Assembly: GCA_009746045.1 (NCBI GenBank)
Contig: RPFO01000156.1
Span: forward strand, 2,778,452-2,842,451
From: Mesostigma viride
Lineage: Eukaryota > Streptophyta > Mesostigmatophyceae > Mesostigmatales > Mesostigmataceae
Direction: 5' to 3'
Length of the DNA stretch: 64,000 nt
In this document: one piece after another, positions 10,639 through 21,300 of the stretch
Numbering within the stretch: position 1 is the first letter of the stretch
How the letters are laid out: every line of letters starts with the position of its first letter
Translations under genes and position numbers: made by a program
Notes under the pieces: model-generated
What the model was told of the DNA's origin: nothing
Database searches by the model: none
Seen by the model: the letters and a program-made list of their open reading frames with translations, nothing else

Positions 10639-10788
10639 CCGCCCCCCTGACCCCCCCCGTCTCAAACGAGGACTATGTCCTCAAATGAGGACATTTGGTT
10701 TTTGGACAATAGGCTCATATGCCCCTTCTCAGGGCTATGTGCTACATATACTCCCAACGGAGTTATGTTCCTAATTAATTAATTAATT

Positions 10789-10845
10789 AACCAGCGCAGG
10801 CCAGAAATCGGGCCAATCCGGACCATGGTAGCTCGAGCCAACTAT
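10789..10845. repeat. interspersed repeat, ccagcgcaggccag family
   Basis: The word ccagcgcaggccagaaatc followed by aatccggaccatggta and ctcgagcc recurs at 45476-45530 and 53803-53865. The two downstream copies share a longer body of about 330 bp; only the start is present here. Confidence 0.6.
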
Positions 10846-10924
10846 TAAATATTAAATGAAGTGATAAATATTATTACATGCCTCCGTTGCATGTGAGATC
10901 ATGCAACACATATTAATTAATGAA

Positions 10925-11399
10925 TTAATTAGACTCGTGCTCCCGTTGGGGAGTCACGGAGCATTAACCCCGATGGATGGATGGGTGGGTGCAAACAGTC
11001 CTACCGGTCTAAGCTATCTACATCAGCTACCTACGACATCTATCTAACAGCATTACTAACTACAACATCTATCTATACAGCACTGGCGTGTCTCACACGG
11101 GTTTGCACACGCGGGCGCTTCCCCACAGGGGGGGGCTCGTTGTCCTCTATGACCTGGGCCCACTTGCATGGCCTTGTCCATCATCTTCTTCCAAATCACG
11201 GAGAGGCCCAGGCCCCCCATGTCCTCTACTAGCTGTTCTTTGAAGGTGCGGGCCTTGCGGCGTCTAACATCAGGGGGCCCGGCCCACGTCAGGAGGTGCC
11301 AACCAGGCTGAGCTGGTCGCAGTCCTGCGGGGGAGCCCCGTGAGGTGTCTACCTGGTTGGTGCGAGCGAGGTGCCCTACTAGCTGCAAGCGCCGCAACG
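10925..11399 (-). mobile_element. LINE ORF2 C-terminal fragment and 3' tail
   Basis: Minus-strand 11397 to 11100 encodes the ORF2 C-terminal domain (RRLQLVGHLARTNQVDTSR and, near the end, VIWKKMMDKA). This matches 25290-25590 and 59960-60250 with a few frame breaks. The 3' UTR, with ccggtaggactgtttgcac, a short CCAT run and the terminal hairpin, ends at about 10928. This uninterrupted 3' UTR is the reference for the empty site of the repeat inserted at 60350. Confidence 0.7.
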
Positions 11400-11525
11400 T
11401 AACACATATTCCTTGCTGGATGGGTGGAGGTGGACGAAGCCGCGTAATCGAACTAACCTAACTCTACTTAAGCTTTCTAGTCTAGGAAATCCTAACTACA
11501 CTACTCGGCAAAACGCCCGGGCCAA
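11400..11525 (-). mobile_element. LINE 3' UTR fragment
   Basis: The sequence from ttccttgctggatgggtgga to ctcggcaaaacgccc parallels 3065-3160 and 7710-7815, the region just after the ORF2 C-terminal block. It is abruptly joined to neighbouring fragments. Confidence 0.45.
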
Positions 11526-11589
11526 CTATATCATATATTAACTAAATTTTGTGAGTCAACTGTATATGAGATTAATTAATTAATTAATT

Positions 11590-13560
11590 AGGAACATAAC
11601 TCCGTTGGGAGTATATGTAGCACATAGCCCTGAGAAGGGGCATATGAGCCTATAATACATTCTAAGCTACTTCCTGCAAGGGTGGGAATGTAAACAACAC
11701 TTGCTCTAGGTGCACCAGGGCACCCGCACCCTCATGGTCTATCACGCTATGCCCGGGTAAGGGGGGAGCATGCCTGTGAGGGGGAAGATCATCATGGCTA
11801 TACAAGAGCTATGGCATGGCTTCTCAGCAGAGAGTGACTCCCTGCATGGGCACAACATTACTAAATAAGGCTAGGCATCGTCTGGAGTGTGGCACATCAT
11901 AGGCACACATGTACATGACTAAAAAGGCTAGGCCTCAGCTGGTATAGTGCCTGTAGTAGGCGGGCATGTACAAGGCCACTGTCTAACTATTCTACACTAC
12001 TGCTGTATTCCCCTAGGCTGGGGCTGGAGTTGCTGGGGCCGCGGTGGTCGAGGGGGTCGCTTGCCAGGGCTTGTGGCCGACGTAGATGGCCGCCCCCTTC
12101 CAGTACACCGGCTGGCCCGCCTTGGTCTGCCGGAGCTGGAGGTAGGTCTGCCATAGCTCCCGTCGTCGTTGTTGCTGTGCCAGGGTCAAGTCGTCGTCAA
12201 GGGTGAAGAGAGTCTTCTCGAGCCGCTTGCGGCGTCTAGTGAGAAAAGAAATCTTGTCCGCCGGGGTCTTAAAGGTGAGAAGGAGCGGGGGCGGCCCGGC
12301 CTTACCCCGCGCGCGGGGAAGGCGGTGGGCGGCCAGCTCGATCTCACCAGTAAGGCCCATGCGATCAAGGATTTCTCTCTCAAAAACACGCGCAAGCTTC
12401 TCGGAATTCTCACCTTCCTCCATCTTGAGATTCTTGACAATGACGTTGAGGCTGCGCTTGGCGAGCTCGGCCTCCTCGCGGAGGTCAAGCGTCTGCCGCT
12501 GGAGCTGGGCTGCGACGGCGGAGGTGGTGGAGGTGGTATGTTGCTTAAGCATGTCCGCCCAGGTCGTGATGGGAGGAGCATCGCCGGCCAGGCCAGCCGA
12601 GGCGGGCTTGGCGGCAATGTCCTTCACTGCCTGGGCGGTGAGGCCTGCTGTGTTCTGCAAGACCTCGATGGCGATTGCATTATCCTTGAGGCGCTGGTCG
12701 ATGTCGCGGAGCTGGGCGGTGATGGAGTCGGTGGAGGCGGAGGGGGGAGGGGGGTGGAGGCGAGGAGGGTGGCGGTGGCGGTGGGGATGGTGGGAAGCTC
12801 AGCAGCCAGCGTGCCGCCAAGTGCCGCCACATCTGCGGCAAGAGGGGTCACGTGCTGCTCGAAAGCTTCCTTGAGGAGGGTGCGGATGGTGGCTTCGGTG
12901 GGGAAGGTGGAGGGGGCGGGGGGAAGCCCAGAGCGCGGATTCGGAGCGTCCAGCAAGGGAGCAGAGGGCGAAGCGTTGAAGCTTGGGGCGACTCATGCGG
13001 TGGAGGATTGGGAGAGCCTCGGCGGGGTCGACAAGCTGGCCATTACCAGGCCAGCGGCCGCGGTTGTGGGACGTGAAGTGCACGCACAGGGTTAGAAGCG
13101 AGGCGTGATTGCCGGAAAACACGTCGTCCATGAAGGCGCCTATGCCTTGGCGCCAGTAGCTGGAGTCGTTGGCGTCAAAGGAGCGCTCTTCCCAGGGCGG
13201 CTCAGCAGAGCGACTGCGCTTGGGGTCAGGCGAGGCAGATGGCGAGGCAAGCCCGGGAGGCTGGGCGAGCACCAGTGCACGACTAGTGTCACCGTTGCCA
13301 TCTGGGCCGGTGGGCGAAGCTGCAGCCGAAGCTGCAGACGTATTATCATTGCCGAGCGCAGCCGCCAGGCTGCGTTGCGTCGAGAGGCGTTTGCTCATCG
13401 TATATTGCGTAATGGCTTCGGAAAATTACATCAGCATGTGCGTCGTAGAAAGACGCATCGATTGTGATATTCACGGCTAAATTCGGTGCTCAAACGTGAA
13501 AGGTATGAGCTCCGCCGTCAGCCATGGCTACCTCGTGGCTCGTGGCTCGTATGCCTTAGT
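11590..13560 (-). mobile_element. near-complete ORF1-type LINE element
   Basis: Minus-strand order: 5' UTR (about 13550-13399, starting acgagccacgagccacgagg), ORF1 (13398-12013), 3' UTR (12012-11600) and terminal hairpin with taat tail (11592-11570). The 5' UTR start and overall plan match the plus-strand copy at 23261-25212, which supports these as real element ends. Neither copy contains reverse transcriptase sequence between ORF1 and the 3' end. They are therefore either a non-autonomous family using another element's RT, or internally deleted. Confidence 0.7.
12013..13398 (-). pseudogene. LINE ORF1-type nucleic-acid-binding protein, frameshifted
   Basis: The N-terminal part (from MSKRLSTQRSLAAALGNDNT) runs in one frame from 13398. 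The middle shifts to a second frame around 12950-12800 and the C-terminal part (12660 to 12013) to a third. The C-terminal part holds a helical stretch (QLQRQTLDLREEAELAKRSL). It then has a fold with the pattern LLTFKTPADKISFL, LDDDLTLAQQQ and VYWKGAAIYV, which resembles the RRM-plus-C-terminal-domain layout of L1-type ORF1 proteins. The family assignment is by pattern and is moderate. In the plus-strand relative at 23399 only one shift is needed. Confidence 0.6.
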
Positions 13561-14470
13561 CCAGAAAAAGTATATGAGATTCCCGTGATTTATCATTCTC
13601 AATGACTATATATGATGGCCTACCCTAGTGCCAAATGATTGGAGCAACTGCATGGATGAGTTCCGAGATATCTGATCCATAAAATTCATATTAATTTCAC
13701 TTCGCTAAGTGTCGACCATTAATCATGAATCAAAGGATACCGATCCTGATATGAAGATGCTAGGTCCCCAATGAAAATACATTATTATTCCACGGCGTTG
13801 GATCGCCATGCGTCCAGGAATTCCAAGTTGTCTAGTGAGACAACTGTAAATGACGGTGAAAGTACTAAGAGCTCTATCTTACTAAGCAGCACCGCACAGA
13901 CAGGTCAACAGACTAACCGAGAACTGTCAGGCAGCCACCATGGGGCAGCCGCTATGGTTGCAAGCTTCTCATCATAGCCTGCCTGTCGTCGTTTGCCACA
14001 TAAAGCAACAAACCGATAGGGTCCATCCTACCACTCGTCAAAATGGACGTAATAAATACAATATGCGTACTTCAATTACAGCTGGTCATCCGTGGGGCGC
14101 TCTAGCAACAACGCTAGGCCACAGCCTTGCATTACAACCAGGCCCCGCTATGATAGCTCAGGTAATGGCGGGATGAGTACATGGGGTACCCTGGCACACC
14201 CAGAACCAATGACTTGTAATGACAAGACCACTAGCACAGGCCTGGCACTGCCAAATAACCATACTAGAGCTGGTTGTCTCCTTGATACCAGAGCGATTCC
14301 ATCTACCACGGTGTATGGGTCTTGGGACCAATCATCACGCCGGATGTGGCACGCCGAATCCCACAGCATGCGTGGAAACTCCAGGGTGCCACGACATTGG
14401 AACGAGACAGACTGGGACAAAATAGGACACGACTAGCCTGCCCATGCCAATGAGGTGAGCCGCGCAGGCA
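13561..14470. other. spacer, no gene recognised
   Basis: Contains a copy of the gagacaact/ccaggaatt motif near 13810-13845 and several short open frames without recognisable features. Confidence 0.4.
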
Positions 14471-14475
14471 TGAAA

Positions 14476-14605
14476 GCGGAGGCTTATCCATATGAATGAC
14501 AATGAACAACCAGCAGGCTTGTCCATATCAATGACAATGAGATAACCAGCAGGCTTGTGCATATCAATGACCCTGAGACAACTATCAGGCTTGTCCACAC
14601 GTAAA
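14476..14605. repeat. ~45-bp imperfect tandem repeat
   Basis: Units built on ccagcaggcttgtccatat and caatgacaatgaga follow one another three to four times with substitutions, in the far 3' flank of the carrier gene. Confidence 0.6.
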
Positions 14606-14684
14606 CGACCAGCCACGGATAGGCTTGACAAAGCAGCCACTGTCACTTCCTACCCCGGGAAGGTCCACAGCTCATGCCCTCCAC

Positions 14685-15140
14685 CCGCTCATGCCGCCAG
14701 CGCCTCAGCTCATGCCGCCAGCCAGGCGTCCCCATTCATAGCCCTCCACCCGTAAATCCACCCGCTTGTCTGCCAGCGAGGAATTCCCCCGTGAGCTGAT
14801 GCCACCAGCTGGGCATGCCCATACAAAAGTCCGCCAACACCGCCAGCTGGACTAGCCCATATAAAAGTCTGCGGACACCGCCAGCTGGACACGCCCACCA
14901 GCTGATGCCGCCAGCCGGGTATGCCCTATCAGCCTCCAACAATAACAGCTGCTCATGCATTGACATGCCGTCATGGCTCATGCCACTGCATGATATCTAG
15001 ACGGCAGCATAGATGGCTGGTCATTTATGCTCCGCAAGACACCGTTCCTCGGCTTATGCTGCCACAGGGCATCAGGGCATAATCCCTCGCTCAGCCAAAG
15101 CTGCCCCCTCAGCCCATGCCGCCACGGGACATGCTCATGC
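14685..15140 (-). repeat. decayed copies of the carrier gene's 3' coding end
   Basis: The carrier CDS ends with GGCGGCAGCATCAGCTGA (its complement begins at 15184). Related words on the plus strand (agctcatgccgccagc, gagctgatgccaccagc, cagctgatgccgccagc, cagcccatgccgccac, gctcatgctgcc) recur at about 14686, 14706, 14797, 14897, 15053, 15107 and 15128. Between them are other shared words (ccgccagctgga, aaaagtc.gc). They form an irregular ladder downstream of the gene. Confidence 0.55.
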
Positions 15141-15183
15141 TGCCATCCTTAGATCACGCTGCTGCAGGAAAAGCTTTTCCTTT

Positions 15184-16428
15184 TCAGCTGATGCTGCCGC
15201 CCTGCGTGCCCACGGGCACCTTGCCCGCATGGCCCTTGGGTGGGACCACCGCCGCTGGCATGGCCGCGATCCTCGCCAGCATCTGCGCGTGCAGGAGCCT
15301 CCGCAGCATTTCGTAGGACGCGAAGAAGAGTGCGCCCTGCGTGAGGTAGATGATGAGGCGGGGGGTCACGCCGCGGTACAGCCCCCCGATACCCTCATGG
15401 AGGACGATCTTCTGAAGCGTGTCGTGCACGCCATGGTAGCGGAGGGTCCCTGTTGACCCCTGCAGCTGCGTCTGGAGCCGCGTCTTGATGACGTCAAAGG
15501 GGGTGGTGACCATCGCGGCGGTCGTGCCCGCGCAGCCGCCCACGAGGAGCGTCTGGAGCGTGGACAGGGGCTTGTCGGGGTCGCCGTTCTTTCTCTGGAC
15601 GAACGCTTTGAGCGACTCGTAGGTGAGGAACTTGACGATGGACTGGGGCACGTTGCGGCAGAGGACGGCGCCCCAGCCGCCATAGAGCGTGCGCACGCCC
15701 TCGGTGCGCAGGATGGTCACAAACGCGTGCATGCTGTTCTTGTACACGTTGTGGAACTGCATGCGCGATTTCACGCACTCACTGGGTGTGTACACGAACG
15801 AGGTGGCGATGCTGGCGCACGCGCCGGCCGCGCAGTGCGCCAGCGCGTGGTACTTCTTGGGCATCCGCGTGATCAGGCGTTCCTTCACGCCCTCGTATGT
15901 CGCCGTATAGATGGCCGAGATCGGCGCGGCGGTCATCAGGTTGGGACCCAGGCCGGCGTACAACCCCCGGAGGCCCCGCTGCCCGATGATTTTCACGACC
16001 ATGTCCGGGAGGGACCGCCCCGCGCTCTGCGCCTGGATGCATGTCTTGACGGTGTCCACGGGGTGAAGGCACGCGGACACGAGCGCGCCGGCTAACGCGC
16101 CCGCGATGGCGTTATTGTGTGCCTTGGTGCGGAGGATGGCCTTCCCCGGGTCGGTCACGACCGGGGAGATGACGTCCGCATCGGCTGTCGACGAGGGCCC
16201 GGCTTTGCGCCCACGTCTGTGGCCGCTCTCGCCGCTCGCGACAAATATCAGGCCATTGTCGGCGGAACTAGTTACGGTAGACAGTGATGCGAATGTTATA
16301 GGGACACGTGGGGACGCATGGGATGCTGGTTCCAGTTCAACAGGTGGACGATGCGACGAATCCAACCCATTAAAGATCGATGCACTCGCGATACGTCTCT
16401 TTCTTGCAATAGGTAGGAAACCCATCAC
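15184..16428 (-). CDS. mitochondrial carrier family protein (plant-type)
   Basis: A 414-residue single-exon frame with three tandem carrier repeats of about 90-100 residues. Each has the signature Pro-x-Asp/Glu-x-x-Lys at its first helix: HPVDTVKT (about residue 115), TPSECVKSR (about 210) and TPFDVIKTR (about 310). Glycine-rich blocks such as GLRGLYAGLGPNL, TLYGGWGAVLCRNVP and GIGGLYRGVTPRL close the repeats. Members move a small metabolite or cofactor across the mitochondrial inner membrane (some plastid) by alternating access. The SEC version of the second signature and the GWGAVLCRN block recall a plant clade related to S-adenosylmethionine carriers and mitoferrins, but the substrate cannot be read from sequence. 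The N-terminal ~90 residues are basic and serine-rich and could be a targeting extension. The C-terminal ~30 residues are a low-complexity tail whose coding end is echoed in the 3' flank. Confidence 0.88.
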   Translation of the reverse strand: MMGFLPIARKRRIASASIFNGLDSSHRPPVELEPASHASPRVPITFASLSTVTSSADNGLIFVASGESGHRRGRKAGPSSTADADVISPVVTDPGKAILRTKAHNNAIAGALAGALVSACLHPVDTVKTCIQAQSAGRSLPDMVVKIIGQRGLRGLYAGLGPNLMTAAPISAIYTATYEGVKERLITRMPKKYHALAHCAAGACASIATSFVYTPSECVKSRMQFHNVYKNSMHAFVTILRTEGVRTLYGGWGAVLCRNVPQSIVKFLTYESLKAFVQRKNGDPDKPLSTLQTLLVGGCAGTTAAMVTTPFDVIKTRLQTQLQGSTGTLRYHGVHDTLQKIVLHEGIGGLYRGVTPRLIIYLTQGALFFASYEMLRRLLHAQMLARIAAMPAAVVPPKGHAGKVPVGTQGGSIS

Positions 16429-16780
16429 AACACAGGCCTAGGCCTCGCAGCTGAATCCCCCGAAACACGTTGGAATTCGAATGTGGGTCTCCGTTTGCGG
16501 CGATACACTGGTATGGTAATATGGGCAAGAGCATGCCGAACCTATTAACTAGCTGTATGGAACGCTGCACTGCAGGGTAGCATGTCGCGCCATCCTTTGG
16601 AGAGACGATAACAATGCACAGGCACTGGGCTCAGTAGGCGGTGCTCACCATATTTGCATGTGTGATTTTTGAAGTTGCCGACCAAAGCCCGCCAAGGTCA
16701 CGTTCACTTTCTGCGATTGTGCACGTGGCTTCAGTGTGTACGGCCCCAGATGACCGCCCTGTAGTTACTCTGTACGCGAC
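16429..16780. other. 5' flank of carrier gene
   Basis: No gene recognised. Presumed promoter region of the minus-strand carrier gene, but I see no clear core promoter motif. Confidence 0.35.
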
Positions 16781-16800
16781 CGGCTTGGACTGCGTGGGAC

Positions 16801-16834
<34 letters not shown>

Positions 16835-17665
16835 CGCGACCGGCTTACCCAGGTCGTACCTGGATAATGACTACCTAATCTTGAGTCACGTGGCATATAA
16901 ATACCCCTGTTGTTCTAGTAGGCTTGTACGTGTACTACTACAGTACAGTAGATCATGTCAGCTACCCAGTTGGTGTTGTTGTTTTTGTTGTTCTTGTTGT
17001 GTCCCCCGCCGCGCATGGGCAGCTACCCTGTAGGGTAATATATCCGGCCCTCGGCCACTACTGTACAGAATAGATTCTCTGCTGCCAATGTGCGGCGTGG
17101 GACATAACAACATCAACAACCCAGTAGGGTTGTACAGTGACTGTACAGTATCAGTGTCCAGTATCAGTGTCCTGGCCCTTGGCCTTCTCAAATCTCTGCT
17201 GTTGTGGCCCATGTGCGGCGTGGGCCACAACAACAAGTCAACAACATTGAGTACCCTGACTCAAGGACTTTTCCCGGGCCCCAGCCGCGGGTAGGTCCTG
17301 CCTTTTGTGAGTTCCTTGACAGCTGTACATAGCATTCCTCACGCGGTAGGTTTTTCTGCCTGCAGATACCAGCCTTCTGACATCTGGCTGCGGCCGGGAT
17401 CCTGGACGTCGAAACTGAAAACTCACAGTCAAAGGTCAGAAGTCAGAGATGATGAGAGCAGCAGAGCAGATACAGTTGTTGTTGAACAAAAAAGACAACC
17501 ACGCCAAAAAAAGTCAACCACGTTGAACAAAAAAGACACCACGCCCAAAAGTTAAAAGTTAAACCCAAAAGGACAAAAAAAAGACGGGACCTGACGGGAT
17601 TGTTGTTGTTGTTGTGTCCCACGCCGCACATGGGCAGCAGAGAATCGAGAGAGCAGATACAGTAA
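16781..17665. repeat. cluster of an interspersed (GTT/AAC)n module
   Basis: A module made of an AAC or GTT run, then gtgtcccacgccgcacatggg, cagcagagaatc, tacagtagtggccgagggcc and ggtaatata recurs in both orientations. Copies lie at about 16785-16850, 16965-17130, 17195-17255 and 17597-17660. A further copy is at 29690-29785. Adjacent opposite copies make large imperfect palindromes. The type is unknown and no coding potential is seen. Confidence 0.65.
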
Positions 17666-17797
17666 CAGAGGAGAAATCAGAAAACCACTGTTGACATAAT
17701 TATAAGTCGTGCACCCTGGTGGCGTAATGTATTATTTGTTGTTACTGCTTTGGCTTGGGTTTGCTGGGCCAAAATATTGCTAAAATGACAATTATGT

Positions 17798-18121
17798 TTA
17801 CGCCACAATCTTGACCATGGCCAGGCGTGGAGTACTGAATACTCCTGATCGCGGCTGCTCGTGGCTGTTGAATGTATCTATCTTCAGCTCCGTTTGCAAG
17901 AGCCTAGTGCGTTCTGCTATCGGCCCATGTGATTTAGCAGGATACACACTGCGTCCAGCCAGCTGAAGGCAGGCAGAGTAGGGTAAACGCAGAGTATGGC
18001 AATGCTGCCGGGTACAAAACGCACTGCTCTTTTCTTGATAATTTTTTCTCCGCGGAAGAGCTTTTTTGACGGCTTCGTGCACTTGGGCACGTCCACTAGT
18101 CGACATCTTCAATATATCCAT
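17798..18121 (-). CDS. hypothetical small protein
   Basis: A 107-residue open frame, basic at its N-terminus (QVHEAVKKALPRRKNYQ) and ending MVKIVA. No family is recognised. Its start is about 180 bp from the plus-strand start of the GT29 gene, a spacing compatible with a shared divergent promoter. It may be one exon of a larger gene or a chance frame. No splice-linked partner exon was identified. Confidence 0.3.
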   Translation of the reverse strand: MDILKMSTSGRAQVHEAVKKALPRRKNYQEKSSAFCTRQHCHTLRLPYSACLQLAGRSVYPAKSHGPIAERTRLLQTELKIDTFNSHEQPRSGVFSTPRLAMVKIVA

Positions 18122-18302
18122 CGCAACGGAGAAGACTCACGGGATATCGTTTTAAACCGTAGGGATTCGCATTGCCCCTATGGGCAGCCTGCCACCCGGA
18201 AACTCACGGCATCGTGCCACCCGCGAACTCTTTGCAAACAGCGGAGCAAGTTGTGACTTTAGGATGGCAATCCCATAATTTGGCAAAACAATCTGCACGA
18301 CG

Positions 18303-21300
18303 ATGTATCGTAGCTTGCAGCCCAGCGTCATTAGAGCCTCAAGGACAAGCTTTTGCCAGAATATCTGGCTATTGCTCGTGCTCGTCGCGGTCTGGCTTCC
18401 TAGCAAAGGACTTGCCGTGTGCCCAAAACCGGAGCAAGTGCTGCAGGCTTGGAGTGGCTGGATAGATCTGCCAGCCGCCACCCCGTTCGACGACCTCCTG
18501 CCGGCGCGGAAGCGGTTCCTCGGCATGTACCCGTGTGCCAAGTCAGAAGAGGTAAACATTTTTGCCGCTTTAGTCAATGCCCCTTCCATGGTGATGAGTA
18601 CAGCACCCATGTTCCATGCGTGTCTTGGGAGTGCATTTCTAGGGAGTGCTTATCTTGGGAGTGGTTGTCTTGGGAGTGCATGTCTCGAGAGTGGTGGCCT
18701 AGCCATTGGGTAATCTCGCGTCCTGCTGAGTTCATGCCGAGTTTGTGCTGGCATGCTTGGTCTGATATGTCAACCGTCACCCCACATTCCGCCCTGGGTC
18801 TAACCCGCTGGGTCACCGCCCCCTGGTTTATTCCCTCCTCGCGTAAGCCATCTGCCCCCTGTGTAAAACAACAAGTGTGTGTCCCCCATGCGTCCTCTCG
18901 TCATATTAGTACAGGTGCGCTTTCTTAGATCGTTTAATTAATTTAAATGTGCCTAGAATATGCCCCTCGTGCTAGCTGCCCCCGTCGTTGTCTCTGAACC
19001 AGGGGGCTCGATATGCTGGCGCAGCTGCCGTCCCAGCACTAGGCTCTCTAGTCTCACGAGTCTCACCGAAATGCATGGCTTAATTACATGCATGCGCAGA
19101 TATTCACCACGGATATTCACCACATAGGGGCAGTGAACTGACGCAGTGGACTCATGCACGGCGCATGTGGTACTCAGTTGCGGATTGCGCTGCAGCACCA
19201 CTAGCATGTCATCGGGTGCTTGACTTACTTGCATGCTTACTGTGATCATAGTATAGTAAATGTAATGATAATGATAATAATAATAATAATATAATATTTG
19301 TGGCATGCCCGCTTGACCTGGCCCTGCGGCCAGCGGGACACCTCTGTTCACCTTGCCACTCGCACCCAAGCCTCATCCCACGCGTGCTTACTCTACTCAT
19401 CCCACGCGTGCTTACTCTACTCATCCCACCCGTGCTTACTCTACTCATCCCACGCGTGCTTACTCTACTCGTCCCACCCGTGCCTACTCTACTCGTCCCA
19501 CCCGTGCTTACTCTACTCGTCCCACGCGTGCTTACTCTACTCATCCCACGCGTGCTTACTCTACTCATCCCACCCGTGCTTACTCTACTCATCCCACGCG
19601 TGCTTACTCTACTCATCCCACGCGTGCTTACTCTACTCGTCCCACGCGTGCTTACTCTACTCATCCCACCCGTGCTTACTCTACTCGTCCCACGCGTGCT
19701 TACTCTACTCATCCCACGCGTGCTTACTCTACTCATCCCACGCGTGCTTACTCTACTCATCCCACGCGTGCTCACTCTACTCATCCCACGCGTGCTCACT
19801 CTACTCATCCCACGCGTGCTTACTCTACTCATCCCACCCGTGCTCACTCTACTCATCCCACGCGTGCTTACTCTACTCGTCCCACGCGTGCTTACTCTAC
19901 TCATCCCACGCGTGCTTACTCTACTCATCCCACGCGTGCTTACTCTACTCATTCCCACGCGTGGTGAGTGTACTCATCTCATTTCTGGTTTCTGGCCATT
20001 CACCGAAAGCGATTACATTCATTCATGGGTACGGGGCGACGCTGCTTGTCCTCGCGCGCTGGTGTCTCGCCACTCACATCCAAGCTTCCGGTCCGTGCAT
20101 GCTCACTTGTTCCGAAGCACCCAGCTGCTATGTCCCAGCATCCAACCTGCGTGATCGACGTGGCGCGGACGGTAGTGGCACCTCACCTCACCCCCGCACT
20201 TTGTTTGCTACTTACATCCGCACCCGCACATTTTGTGCTACTTGCACCCGCACGTCATGCTCTGTATGTGCTGCCTCGCCACACGCCACAATGTGCGGGA
20301 CGCAGCTGCTCGACCTCGCGCGCGCGGCTTCCCAGCAACTAGTGACCACCCAAGACGACACCCTGTGGGGCCGTGTCGAGAAAGGGATCAAATTCCTGCA
20401 CGCCGAGCTGGACGCACGCTCGGCGCCAGGTGGCGCCGACCCGGCGCGCCACCACGCCCGCTGCACCTGCCCAAATCAGCCCGCCGTGCCCCCAGGGCTG
20501 CCGGAGGGCGTGCCCCTTCCTAGTCTGGACGAGCTAATCCCTCCATCCGTACACAGACCGCAGGCAGTAAGGGTGAGACCGGCCCCCGGCCCCCGGCCTC
20601 CTAGCCGAAGGGAGGGGGGGCCTTCTTCCCAGACCAGGTCATCAACATCATCATCGTTGTCACAGGGGGCAGGGGCCAAACCGGCCGGGGGAAGCTCTCA
20701 CCGGCGGACAGCATTACCGTGGGACGAATACGAGACCAAGTGGAAACTGCCGACGGCGATTCTGGCCCCCGCGATGAGCGGCCAAGTGAACCCGTTCCAT
20801 TTCCCCCCCGAGCTGCTCGACTATGACGGGATGCTCGCCCACCTGCGCGGCGCGCCCTGGGTGCGCCAGGTGTCGCGCGACCGCACCATCCTCGTGGGCA
20901 GCAGCCACAAGATCCTCGAGGGACCGAGACCCCTGGGTGATGTCATTGACGGCTTCGATGATGTCATCCGCTTCAACAGCAAGGTGCTCCCCCAGTACAG
21001 GGACCACATGGGCTCTCGCACCACTGTCATGGTCATCGGCGACTTCGGCTGGATATGCAACTGTCAGAACGGTGCCTGCTGCAGCCCGGATCAAAGGTCC
21101 GCCTTCTGGCAACGCGTGGGCATGCCGGAGAAGAGCCTCGTCCTCTCGTTCGACTCCTTTTTCGCCTCGCCCGTGCTCAAGAACCCCGAGGCCCAGGGCG
21201 TCCCCGTGGAGACTCTGGGGTACCCTGGCTGCGGCCCAGCCTGGAGCTACCCGTGCGGATGGGAGCAGTACGTCCGCGCGTCATTGCTCAACCATTGGCT

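Larger units (their letters stand above)
8939..10708. mobile_element. 1.77-kb DNA transposon nested in a LINE 3' UTR
   Basis: The ends are imperfect inverted repeats. The left end starts TGTCTAATCACCAAG and carries the palindrome ATGTCCTCATATGAGGACAT. The reverse complement of the right end starts TGTCCAAAAACCAA and carries the near-identical palindrome with TT at its centre. The flanking direct repeat ATAG (8935-8938 and 10709-10712) is a 4-bp target duplication. The uninterrupted site gtattataggctcat is present in the sister LINE copy on the minus strand at about 11645-11660, which independently confirms both ends. I cannot assign a superfamily. The only long open frame is on the minus strand at 9812-10453. 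Confidence 0.8.

Noticed and set aside
19367..19965. Regular 24-bp repeats considered as a CRISPR array or as a repeat-domain protein
   Set aside because: There are no unique spacers, the units are directly abutting, and the context is eukaryotic. All forward frames are open only because the unit length is divisible by three, and the proposed splice sites place it in an intron.
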